DNA from: Gammaproteobacteria bacterium
Lineage (GTDB): Bacteria > Pseudomonadota > Gammaproteobacteria > Coxiellales > Coxiellaceae
NCBI GenBank assembly: GCA_030425685.1
Contig: JAUIAD010000003.1
Coordinates: forward strand, 124,001-188,000
DNA length: 64,000 nucleotides
Reading direction: 5' to 3'
Positions 56,049 to 64,000 of the stretch are shown piece by piece; positions within the stretch are counted from its first letter, which is position 1, and every line of letters starts with the position of its first letter. The notes under the pieces are model-generated. The model saw only the letters and a list, made by a program, of their open reading frames with translations, made no database searches and had not been told where the DNA came from. The translations under genes were made by a program, and so were the position numbers.

Positions 56049-57200
56049 TTATCTTGCATCTCTCATGAGTGTAATGAAGTGGTCAAATAGATATTCAATA
56101 TCATGCGGGCCGGGGCTCGCTTCAGGATGCCCCTGAAAAGCAAAGGCTGGCAAATCACGGTGCTCAAAACCTTGCAGGGAGCCGTCGAAAAGTGAGTAAT
56201 GCGTCACGCGCAAGTTATTTGGTAAGGACTCAGTATCAACCATAAAACCATGATTCTGGCTGGTTATACTCACCTTTGATGTGTTCAAATCCTGAACTGG
56301 ATGATTGGCGCCATGGTGTCCAAATTTCATCTTGACCGTCTTAGCATCACAGGCCAAAGCCATTAATTGAAACCCTAAGCAAATACCAAAGAGTGGTGTC
56401 TTTTTGCTAAGCAGTGTGCGTATATTCTCGACGGCATAATCACAAGCCGCAGGGTCGCCTGGCCCATTCGACAGAAACACTCCATCAGGATTCATTTCTA
56501 GTACCTTTTCCGCAGATTTCTTGGCAGGCACAACAGTAATTCGGCAACCGCGATCAGCAAGTAAGCGCAAAATCTGCGATTTGACACCAAAATCGTAGGC
56601 AACTACGTGGAATTCGCTTTGATCTGGACGTTTAAACATATCTTCCATTAAATCAAAGGTGCCCTTAGCCCATTCATTATTGGTGTTGATCGACACTTTC
56701 TTTGCCAAGTCAACACCCTCTAGGCCGGGAAATTCTCTCGCCTTATCCAGTGCATCTTCAATGTTACAAATACCGGTGACAATACAACCATTCATCGCCC
56801 CCTTATCACGCAACAAGCGAGTTAACCGACGGGTATCAACACCTGAAATCGCAACGATGCGTTCCTTTTTTAAATAATCTGATAAAGATTGCGTCGCACG
56901 CCAACTGCTCACCACCGGTGAGAGCTGCTTGATAATCAAACCAGCAGCAAAAACTTGATAAGATTCAGTATCATGAGGATTGACGCCAACATTGCCTATA
57001 TGCGGGCTAGTTAGGGTAACAATCTGTTGGGTGTATGAAGGGTCCGTTAGGATCTCTTGATAGCCTGACATAGAGGTATTAAACACCACCTCGCCAACTG
57101 TTTCACCCTCAACACCAATAGAAAAACCAGGAAAAATGCTTCCATCAGCCAACACCAGTGCAGCCTTTGGGTACGGATTTATCAATGACTCCAAACTCAC
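56049..57200 (-). CDS. carA: Carbamoyl-phosphate synthase, small subunit
   Basis: Glutaminase subunit that supplies ammonia to CarB. The 383-residue protein has the N-terminal CPSase small domain ([27 protein letters not shown]) and a class I amidotransferase domain with the catalytic Cys in [14 protein letters not shown] and His/Glu in [11 protein letters not shown]. Start is GTG at 57198-57200 with GGGGAA upstream. carA-carB form an operon with no gap. Confidence 0.97.
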   Translation of the reverse strand: MSLESLINPYPKAALVLADGSIFPGFSIGVEGETVGEVVFNTSMSGYQEILTDPSYTQQIVTLTSPHIGNVGVNPHDTESYQVFAAGLIIKQLSPVVSSWRATQSLSDYLKKERIVAISGVDTRRLTRLLRDKGAMNGCIVTGICNIEDALDKAREFPGLEGVDLAKKVSINTNNEWAKGTFDLMEDMFKRPDQSEFHVVAYDFGVKSQILRLLADRGCRITVVPAKKSAEKVLEMNPDGVFLSNGPGDPAACDYAVENIRTLLSKKTPLFGICLGFQLMALACDAKTVKMKFGHHGANHPVQDLNTSKVSITSQNHGFMVDTESLPNNLRVTHYSLFDGSLQGFEHRDLPAFAFQGHPEASPGPHDIEYLFDHFITLMRDAR

Positions 57201-57525
57201 AATTTTGTTCCCCGACTATTAGATAAACCTGCAAAGGATAAGTCATTCCGGCCTGAATGGGAAGAAAAAAATCCAAAAAGTGCGCCCGCGTCTAACCGAA
57301 TTAGCATTGACAGCCGTAGGTAATTATGGAATATTGTTATTCATTATGAAAAGCACTAACAAGCAATTAGACGTTCAAACTCTCAGCAATTTATCCTTTT
57401 ATATTGCTGGTCACACTTCCCACCCTTTTCATATTTAGCCTGTATATGCCGTATCTACTACCTCACGGCACTTACAGGCATTTCACCGCCCCCAGTTGAT
57501 AATCCTTTACCTTAACGAGAATGCA
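57201..57525. other. Divergent intergenic region between carA and the amino-acid permease
   Basis: No gene seen. TTGACA at 57307-57312 with AATATT 17 bases later (57330-57335) could be a promoter for the permease. CATTC/GAATG around CGGCC (57244-57259) is a short hairpin, possibly a remnant of a repeat. I do not see a clear PyrR or ArgR site. Confidence 0.4.
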
Positions 57526-58914
57526 ATGACTGCAATAGAAAAAAGTAATAAAGTAATCAGCGTTTTTAGACTAGCCATGATTAACATCATCGCAATTGAT
57601 AGTCTACGCAATTTACCCACTAATGCTGCTAATGGTTACACTATCCCACTTTACTATTTGATCGCTTGCGTGCTTTTCCTAATTCCCTGCGCATTAGTGA
57701 CGGCCGAGATGGCCACTCACCGCCCAAAAACAGGGGGCGCTTATGTCTGGGTGCGCGAAGCTTTTGGGCCACGCATTGGTTTGCTGACGATTTGGTTACA
57801 GTGGGTTTATAATGTCTTTTGGTATCCTACCATTCTTGCTTTTATCGCTGCTAATATTGCTTTTTTAATTGACCCAGCACTCGCTAACAGCAAACCCTTT
57901 ATGCTAACGATTATTATCAGTTTGTTCTTACTAGCAACCATTGTTAATAGCTTTGGTATGAAAACCTCAAGCCTTACCAGCACGGTAAGTGCGATTATCG
58001 GCACCCTTGTCCCGATGGTACTTATTATATTCCTTGCTGGCTTTTGGGTATTAAGCCACAAACCCCTGGCAATAAAACCCGTTGCCGAAAATTTTCTACC
58101 CAATCTTAAAGGGCTTGATAATATCGCTTTTCTTATTGTGGTATTTTTTAGTTTGTTTGGTTTGGAAATGTCAGCTGTTCATGCTGAATCAGTAAAGAAT
58201 CCTAAAAAAGACTACCCCAAAGCTTTGCTGATTTCTTCGATTATTATTGTTATCACCTTAACGTTGGCGTCCTTAGCCATTGCTATGGTGGTGCCTGCTA
58301 AGTCACTTGATATTGTAAGCGGCTTGGACCAAGCGTTTAAAATTTTCCTTGTTGCTTTTCATGCTGGGTGGGTTTTTCCACTTGCTGTGATTGCTATTAT
58401 TGTCGGCGCTTTTGGCAGCATTGCTGCTTGGGTCATTGGCCCAACAAAGGGACTGGTGGTTGCCGCTGAAGATGGCTTTGCACCGAAGATTTTTTCTTAT
58501 CGCAACAAAAGAGGCGCGCCGATTGCGATACTTATCTTACAAGCTATCCTTGTTGTTGTTATTTGTTGCCTCTTTCTTTTTATTAAATCTTTCAACACCT
58601 CCTACTGGATACTTAGTGATTTGACCGCGCAACTGGCGTTAATGTTTTATATTTTATTATTTGCAGCAGCCATTAAACTTCGCAGCAAAACACCGAAACA
58701 AGATGATGCTTTTACTGTTCCCGGTAAGCGTATTGGCATTTGGATTGTTGGCGGCATAGGGTTACTTACTTGCATTGGTGCATTTTTCATTGGCTTTATT
58801 CCACCTGATAAGATTAAGATATTAAGCAAAAGCATGTATGAGATGATTTTAATTCTTGGGCTTTTGTTTTTTACCTTGCCGGCTTTTATTCTTTATCAGC
58901 GTAAAAAATCCTGA
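57526..58914 (+). CDS. APC-family amino acid permease or antiporter
   Basis: A 462-residue protein with 12 hydrophobic segments. It resembles the glutamate/GABA-type antiporters of the APC superfamily: ALVTAEMATHRPKTGGAYVWVREAFG near helices 2-3, FFSLFGLEMSAVHAESVKNPKKDYPKA after helix 6, and GPTKGLVVAAEDGFAPKIF. Substrate is unproven. The ATG at 57526 with GAGA upstream is preferred over an in-frame TTG at 57496. Confidence 0.85.
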   Translation: MTAIEKSNKVISVFRLAMINIIAIDSLRNLPTNAANGYTIPLYYLIACVLFLIPCALVTAEMATHRPKTGGAYVWVREAFGPRIGLLTIWLQWVYNVFWYPTILAFIAANIAFLIDPALANSKPFMLTIIISLFLLATIVNSFGMKTSSLTSTVSAIIGTLVPMVLIIFLAGFWVLSHKPLAIKPVAENFLPNLKGLDNIAFLIVVFFSLFGLEMSAVHAESVKNPKKDYPKALLISSIIIVITLTLASLAIAMVVPAKSLDIVSGLDQAFKIFLVAFHAGWVFPLAVIAIIVGAFGSIAAWVIGPTKGLVVAAEDGFAPKIFSYRNKRGAPIAILILQAILVVVICCLFLFIKSFNTSYWILSDLTAQLALMFYILLFAAAIKLRSKTPKQDDAFTVPGKRIGIWIVGGIGLLTCIGAFFIGFIPPDKIKILSKSMYEMILILGLLFFTLPAFILYQRKKS

Positions 58915-58933
58915 AAATTTTTGTTAAGCGCCT

Positions 58934-59002
58934 GCATACCGCAGCTTGAACACAACATTTTTCTCTTAAGCTACGTCATACCGCGGCTTGACCACGGCAT
59001 CC
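58934..59002. repeat. REP-like palindromes (family B), degenerate copies
   Basis: CGTCATACCGCGGCTTGACC followed by ACGGCATCC at 58974-59002 is the reverse-orientation family B unit with one arm mutated. A shorter relict, GCATACCGCAGCTTGAACAC, lies at 58934-58953. They fill the gap between the convergent permease and malic enzyme genes. Confidence 0.7.
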
Positions 59003-59048
59003 ATTTTCGTTAGCAGTGGCGTCCATTGGCTCGCACCTCTACATTTTT

Positions 59049-60731
59049 CTAAATGAGCTTGTAAGGTAGATAAGTCGGATTCCAAAATAATGCCTCGACA
59101 CGATCATTTAAACTAACATTCTCACCTACTGTAGCCACGCCTTCCTTACGTGCCTGCTCAGCCACCGCGATAGCTATCTTTCTACCTACTTGTTGAATAT
59201 CATCCAAGTCTGGTAACACTGTAGCATCTTTATCTTTTCTTGCCGGTGAACACAAGCTCAGCGCATTAGCAGCGGCAGCAATCATACCATCAGTGACCCG
59301 GTTTGCTTGACTGGCAATTATACCCAAACCAATACCAGGAAAAACATACGCATTATTACATTGAGAAATGGGAATTTCCTTGCCATTATATTTTACTGGT
59401 GGAAATGGACTACCCGCAGCGGTAATCACTTTCCCATCCGTCCAATTATATAAATCCTGCGGATCAGCTTCACAGTGCGACGTTGGATTAGATAAAGGAA
59501 AAATAAGCGGATGCTCAACATAGCTAGCCATTGCTTTAACCACTTCCTCATTGAACGCACCTTTAACCGTCGAGCAGCCAATTAATACCGTTGGCTTAAC
59601 TTCGTGAATCACTTCCAATAAGTTACCAGCCTCAGTATCACTTCGCGCATAAGGCTCTTGGAAAAAGGCTAAATTAGCCATATCTTTTTTCAACAAGCCT
59701 TCGCGATCAATCAACCAAAAACAATCGCGCGCCTCTTGTTCTGGCATGCCAAAATGCAGCATGGCATTATACATTTGATCGGCAATACCACAGCCTGCCG
59801 TTCCCGCACCAAAAAAGACAATCCGCTGATCTTTTAACTCTTGTTTTAAAGCAACCAATCCAGATAACAAGGTTGCTAAAGCTGTCGCACCTGTGCCTTG
59901 CATATCGTCATTAAAGGTCGCCATTTTATCGCGATAACGGTTTAAATTTTTTCTCGCATTATCACGACCGAAATCTTCCCAATGTAAAAATATCTTCGGA
60001 AAATGATGACGAATGGCCGCTACTGCTTTATCAATAAATTGATCGTATTCTTCTCCAGTAACGCGTTCATGACGCCAACCGACATACTCTTTATCTTCTA
60101 ATAAATCCTTATTATTTGTGCCAACATCAAATTGTATCGGTAAAACACGGCGAGGATTAATACCACCGCATAAGGTATAAACCATTAGCTTGCCAATAAG
60201 AATATCCATACCACCGACACCCCAGTCACCGATGCCCAACACTCCCTCTCCGTCGGTAACAATAATCAAATCAATTTCCTCAAGGTCACGCTCGGCTAAC
60301 ACCTTGTCAAAATTATCTTGTTCGGGGTATGTGAAATATAAGCCCTGCGGTAAATTAAACTGATGACTATATTGTTGCACGGCATCGCCGATAGTTGGCG
60401 TGTAGACAATCGGTAACATCTCTTTAAGATGCTGGCTGGCTAAGTGATAAAATAAGGTTTCATTATGCTGCTTGAGCTCATTGAGAAAAATGTTTTTTTG
60501 CAGGTTGGAGTCAATTTCTTGGTACTGCTCAAGATAACGCTGTTCCTGACATTCCATACTCGTCACCGTATCAGGCAGCTTACCCAATAATGAAAATGCC
60601 TCACGCTCTTCTTTACTAAAAGCCGTACCCTTATTAAGCTCACGGCTATTGAGCAATGCTTTACCACGAAGACAAGTCTCAATATGCAGCACTTTACCTA
60701 AATCATCAGTGACTTCTTTATAACGTTTCAT
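59049..60731 (-). CDS. maeA: NAD-dependent malic enzyme
   Basis: Oxidatively decarboxylates malate to pyruvate. The 560-residue protein is full length for the MaeA/SfcA type: MLPIVYTPTIGDAVQQYS, GLYFTYPEQDN, the metal-binding WEDFGRDNA, FNDDMQGTGA, the nucleotide-binding FFGAGTAGCGIADQM and PLSNPTSHCEADP. ATG start at 60731. Cofactor choice (NAD over NADP) is inferred from subfamily length and resemblance. Confidence 0.94.
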   Translation of the reverse strand: MKRYKEVTDDLGKVLHIETCLRGKALLNSRELNKGTAFSKEEREAFSLLGKLPDTVTSMECQEQRYLEQYQEIDSNLQKNIFLNELKQHNETLFYHLASQHLKEMLPIVYTPTIGDAVQQYSHQFNLPQGLYFTYPEQDNFDKVLAERDLEEIDLIIVTDGEGVLGIGDWGVGGMDILIGKLMVYTLCGGINPRRVLPIQFDVGTNNKDLLEDKEYVGWRHERVTGEEYDQFIDKAVAAIRHHFPKIFLHWEDFGRDNARKNLNRYRDKMATFNDDMQGTGATALATLLSGLVALKQELKDQRIVFFGAGTAGCGIADQMYNAMLHFGMPEQEARDCFWLIDREGLLKKDMANLAFFQEPYARSDTEAGNLLEVIHEVKPTVLIGCSTVKGAFNEEVVKAMASYVEHPLIFPLSNPTSHCEADPQDLYNWTDGKVITAAGSPFPPVKYNGKEIPISQCNNAYVFPGIGLGIIASQANRVTDGMIAAAANALSLCSPARKDKDATVLPDLDDIQQVGRKIAIAVAEQARKEGVATVGENVSLNDRVEALFWNPTYLPYKLI

Positions 60732-60947
60732 TTTTCACTCTCCATGCGAATAGCGTCATAATTACACAAGGCGCAACTTTAATTATAGTCAATCTTTTAA
60801 ATCTTACCTCTTTCAGGAGATTCACGTTTTTGGTGCAAATCTCCCTTCTGATAACATTTCGCCCAGAAAAGCCAAACTCGCTGTGAAGGCGATTAAAAAG
60901 TAAAATTACTGTATTGACCCGAAATTTTATATGGCAAATAATAGGTC

Positions 60948-62489
60948 ATGATTAGGAACGATTATTCAAAAAAATGGTGGGCATTAATTGGCACCTGTTT
61001 ATTGGCTTTTACTGCCTTTCTCGACTTCACCATCGTCAATACAGCCCTACCCACCATGCAGGCTGCACTGCATGCTAATGTCTTGCAGTTACAATGGGTG
61101 GTCAACATTTTCGCACTCGGCCTGAGTATGTTTATGATTACCGCCGGGAGAATGGGTGATATTTTTGGGCATCGCAGGGTCTACTACTTTAGCCTGATAT
61201 TATTTTCCATTGGCGCCTTTGGCGCCGGAATGTCCAATGAAATTCATATACTGGTTATCTTCCGCGCTCTGCAGGCAATTGCAGGCTCAGTCATTTTTAC
61301 CTCATCTTTAGCCTTGCTGCCTTGTGCTTTCCCTCCAGAAGAGCATTCACGCGCCATTGGAATATACAGCGCTATTACTGGCTCGGGTCTCGCTTTAGGT
61401 CCTTTTATCGGCGGCATTCTCGTCTCTGCTTTGAGTTGGCGCTGGGTTTTCTTTGTTAACTTGCCCATTGTTGCACTCGGCCTTATCTTTTGCTCGTTTA
61501 GTCTCAGAGAATCACCACGCCCCGATATAAAACCAAAACTTGATTGGTGGGGTGTGCTTTTAATCGCACTAAGTATTGGCAGCTTAGTTTATGGGGTGAT
61601 ATCCGGTGAGCAGGCAGGCTGGTATGCCACAGAAACACTTGTCTCGTTTGCTGTTACAGCCATTGCAATTCCACTGCTAATCATCGTGGAAAATAAAACG
61701 AAACAGCCTATTTTAGATTTTAATTTTCTGCGCAATAAATTAATCCTGTTAATGGGTATGACCTGTGTCGGCGCCAGTGTGGTGACGTATGTATCACTCT
61801 TTTTTAATCCACTCTATCTTGGCATCATCAAAGGGTTGCCCGCTTTTTATGTTGGCCTATGTTTGGTGGCCATTCCCTTTATGCAAGTGATTGTCTCATT
61901 ACTCTTTGAACGCATTCATGCAAAATTTAGCGTCGTGCAACTTTCATTAGCTGCAATAGTTGCTGCGTTTATTGCTACTGCTATACAGTATAGTTTTACA
62001 GATCATATTTCTTATATTGTCATTATCGTTTCTTACTTATTTGGCGGTATCACCTGGGCATTTGGCAATACCCTACCTGCTACTGCTGTCAAGGCCACCA
62101 TCCCCGCGGAAAAATCAGGCTCAGCTATTGGAACAATTTTTACTATGTGGAATGTTAGTGGCTCGATTATGTTGGCCATTGCTTCTGTGATTTTTTATGC
62201 TCGCCAAAGCACTGCGATGATGAAGTCATTGAAGACCCTTAATTTTCACCTTAGCCACTCACAGTTGCATTTAGTACATACAGCCCTTTCAAACCCTGCC
62301 AAAGCCACCTCATTACTGAAAAAGTTTTTAGGCGACAAAAGTCATGTGCTAATTACCGATTTTAAACTGGCTTTTATGAGCGGCTTTCATTTAATGGTGC
62401 TTGTAATGCTAGCCTTCTTAATTGTTATTTTTGCAATTTGTTTTTATCTGGCTAAAAAAATCAATGCACAAAATAGCACTGTAGCGTAG
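60948..62489 (+). CDS. MFS drug efflux transporter (DHA2, EmrB/QacA type)
   Basis: A 513-residue protein with about 14 hydrophobic segments. DHA2 motifs are present: FLDFTIVNTALPTMQ in helix 1, MITAGRMGDIFGHRRVYY (motif A), RALQAIAGSVIFTSSLAL and ITGSGLALGPFIGGIL (motif C). Likely exports drugs or other hydrophobic compounds. Divergent from maeA. Confidence 0.86.
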   Translation: MIRNDYSKKWWALIGTCLLAFTAFLDFTIVNTALPTMQAALHANVLQLQWVVNIFALGLSMFMITAGRMGDIFGHRRVYYFSLILFSIGAFGAGMSNEIHILVIFRALQAIAGSVIFTSSLALLPCAFPPEEHSRAIGIYSAITGSGLALGPFIGGILVSALSWRWVFFVNLPIVALGLIFCSFSLRESPRPDIKPKLDWWGVLLIALSIGSLVYGVISGEQAGWYATETLVSFAVTAIAIPLLIIVENKTKQPILDFNFLRNKLILLMGMTCVGASVVTYVSLFFNPLYLGIIKGLPAFYVGLCLVAIPFMQVIVSLLFERIHAKFSVVQLSLAAIVAAFIATAIQYSFTDHISYIVIIVSYLFGGITWAFGNTLPATAVKATIPAEKSGSAIGTIFTMWNVSGSIMLAIASVIFYARQSTAMMKSLKTLNFHLSHSQLHLVHTALSNPAKATSLLKKFLGDKSHVLITDFKLAFMSGFHLMVLVMLAFLIVIFAICFYLAKKINAQNSTVA

Positions 62490-62537
62490 TGTAATAGTTC
62501 ATCCTGCAGCTTTTAGCAACTTGAGAAAACAAGCTTC

Positions 62538-62638
62538 GCAGGGGCGACACCGGCATTATGGTGAGCCCACAAACATCCGTGGTACCGACGATCTAAAACT
62601 ATTCACACCCAAACGGGCACAGCATGCTGTGCCCCTAC
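62538..62638. mobile_element. MITE-like palindromic element (family A), degenerate copy 3
   Basis: The right end (CACCCAAAC, then GGGCACAGCATGCTG and TGCCCCTAC) matches the other copies, and the interior retains GGTACCGACGATCTA. The left end is changed to GCAGGGGC with a different hairpin (CACC/GGTG). It lies in the 360-base gap between the MFS gene and dnaJ, where no gene is seen. Confidence 0.8.
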
Positions 62639-62849
62639 GGGAGCTTACAGAGATGTACTTCCAACGGTTTTTAAAAAGGCCTGCCCCAATACATGTCTCC
62701 CTTGCCGCATCTCATTCCCTTGATGAATAACTATAACTGGTCGGGCGTGGAGTAAAAGATTCTTTTTTACAGAAAAGACTGACCGCAATCAGGCACCATC
62801 ACAATAAGGCAATCCATTAAGGCATGGAACCACACGGTCAAAACTGATA

Positions 62850-63995
62850 TTAAGACTTATGTTTTTTATCAGTAAAGAAGCTCTTTACCGAATCAAACCA
62901 AGTCTTTGCACGTGGGCTATGGTTTTTACTGTCGTTCTCAAGAGACTCGTTAAATTGTTTTAGCAATTCTTTTTGCTCAGCGCTGAGCTTAATTGGCGTT
63001 TCAACCACAATGCGACAAAGCAAATCACCTACCGAACCACTTCGCAAGGCTTTGACACCCTTGCCACGCAAACGGAATGATTTACCACTTTGAGTTTCTG
63101 CAGGAATAGTTAGCTTAACCTGCCCCTTCAAAGTTGGCACTTCAATTTCGCCACCTAAAGCAGCCGTTACAAAATCAATAGGCACTTCCGAATGTAGGTC
63201 ATTACCATGGCGTTCGAATAATTCATGATCTTTTACTTGCACCTGAACATATAAGTCACCAGCAGGTGCGCCGTTTAATCCTGCTTCACCTTCACCGGAT
63301 AAACGCACTCGATCACCGGTATCAATACCCGCAGGGATTTTAACCGATAAGGTTTTTGCTTCTTGTATTCGACCTTGTCCGCGGCAAGAACCGCAAGGAT
63401 CTTTAATCACTTGCCCTGAGCCATGACAGGTGGAGCAAGTCTGCTGCACGGTCAAAAAGCCGTGACGTAAATGCACTTGACCCGCGCCTTGGCAAGTACC
63501 ACAGGTTGTTGGACCAGAGCCTTTTTTCGCACCGCTACCTTCACAAGTTTTACAAGACACCCGGGTAGGGATTTTGATAGATTTCGTTATGCCATGAACA
63601 GCTTCTTCTAGTGTCAGCACCATTTCATAGCCAAGATCTGCACCACGTTGTGCGCGCTGTTGTCTTTGCCCGCCGCGACCACCACCAAAAATATCGCCAA
63701 AAATATCTCCGAAGATATCGCCAACATCGCCAAAGCCACCGAAACCGCCTTGACCACCAAACTGTTGGTCAACGCCGGCATGGCCGTATTGATCGTAGGC
63801 GGCGCGTTTTTGTCCATCCGAGAGGATTTCGTAGGCTTCTTTTACTTCTTTAAATTGCGCTTCCGCTTTTTTATCTCCTGGATTTCTATCCGGGTGGAGC
63901 TTCATCGCTTTGCGGCGAAAGGCTTTTTTAATTTCAGCTTCCGTTGCTGTTTTGGCTACCCCTAGTACTTCGTAATAATCTCTTTTGGAGGACAT
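62850..63995 (-). CDS. dnaJ: Chaperone DnaJ (Hsp40)
   Basis: Co-chaperone that stimulates DnaK ATPase and binds unfolded proteins. The 381-residue protein has the J domain with HPD at 34-36, a Gly/Phe-rich linker with a threefold GDIF repeat, four CxxCxGxG zinc motifs ([32 protein letters not shown]) and the C-terminal substrate domains. ATG at 63993-63995 with GGAGG-type site absent downstream but AACAAATG context upstream at the window edge. dnaK probably lies just beyond the window. Confidence 0.97.
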   Translation of the reverse strand: MSSKRDYYEVLGVAKTATEAEIKKAFRRKAMKLHPDRNPGDKKAEAQFKEVKEAYEILSDGQKRAAYDQYGHAGVDQQFGGQGGFGGFGDVGDIFGDIFGDIFGGGRGGQRQQRAQRGADLGYEMVLTLEEAVHGITKSIKIPTRVSCKTCEGSGAKKGSGPTTCGTCQGAGQVHLRHGFLTVQQTCSTCHGSGQVIKDPCGSCRGQGRIQEAKTLSVKIPAGIDTGDRVRLSGEGEAGLNGAPAGDLYVQVQVKDHELFERHGNDLHSEVPIDFVTAALGGEIEVPTLKGQVKLTIPAETQSGKSFRLRGKGVKALRSGSVGDLLCRIVVETPIKLSAEQKELLKQFNESLENDSKNHSPRAKTWFDSVKSFFTDKKHKS

Positions 63996-64000
63996 TTGTT

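Noticed and set aside
1-64000. tRNA, rRNA and other RNA genes
   Set aside because: Reading the intergenic gaps I saw no cloverleaf with a conserved T-loop and no rRNA segment; a tRNAscan or Infernal run would be decisive.

Overview
The window is a chromosomal segment of a gammaproteobacterium. Its conserved genes and their neighbourhoods (ndk-rlmN-rodZ-hisS, dacA-dat-ybeD, lipB-lipA, ackA-pta, dnaJ / carA-carB / greA) are gammaproteobacterial. Several traits point to Legionellales (a Legionella- or Coxiella-like, probably host-associated lineage): a three-domain LssY-like DedA/PAP2 protein, a PPi-dependent phosphofructokinase, many long proteins of unknown function, a eukaryotic-type RhoGAP-like domain, and numerous short palindromic repeats. 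This placement is inference; no rRNA or other phylogenetic marker is in view.

Layout. 1-3.6 kb: housekeeping genes on the minus strand (hisS, short rodZ, rlmN, ndk). 3.7-9.0 kb: a CPA1 antiporter, a small lipoprotein, a small membrane protein, then dacA-dat-ybeD. 9.0-20.7 kb: a block on the minus strand that separates ybeD from lipB-lipA. It holds ackA-pta, a 798-residue membrane protein, a VanX-like dipeptidase, a RhoGAP-like protein and a 1062-residue protein ending in a poly(A)-polymerase/CCA-type nucleotidyltransferase domain. 20.7-27.7 kb: a palindrome-rich element, lipB-lipA, the LssY-like protein, mpl and pfp. 27.7-34.8 kb: a repeat cluster, an unknown gene, an OmpR-type response regulator and, divergent from it, two paralogous hybrid sensor kinases. 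34.5-49.2 kb: accessory region with three large unknown proteins, a chagasin-type inhibitor, a sugar-acid cluster (ManD, SDR, sugar porter, KDPG aldolase), a thioredoxin-fold protein and an MFS carrier. 49.3-64 kb: greA, a 767-residue coiled-coil protein, carB-carA, an amino-acid permease, malic enzyme, a drug-efflux MFS protein and dnaJ.

How the genes fit together. DacA, Dat, the VanX-like enzyme and Mpl all handle cell-wall peptides or D-alanine. ManD plus Eda would convert mannonate through KDG/KDPG to pyruvate; a KDG kinase is not in the window. AckA-Pta, PPi-PFK and malic enzyme form a central-carbon set.

Most notable. The two sensor kinases have decayed in opposite ways. The first keeps the ATP-binding N, G1 and G2 boxes but has Ser where the phospho-accepting His should be, and it is interrupted by a -1 frameshift at a slippery heptamer. 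The second keeps the His (HDIRTP) but has lost the N box and a stretch covering the G boxes. Each alone looks incomplete; together they would make one working kinase. The RhoGAP-like protein and the nucleotidyltransferase fusion are the best effector candidates. Palindromic repeats sit at many boundaries of the accessory blocks, and in three genes they supply coding or stop-codon sequence.
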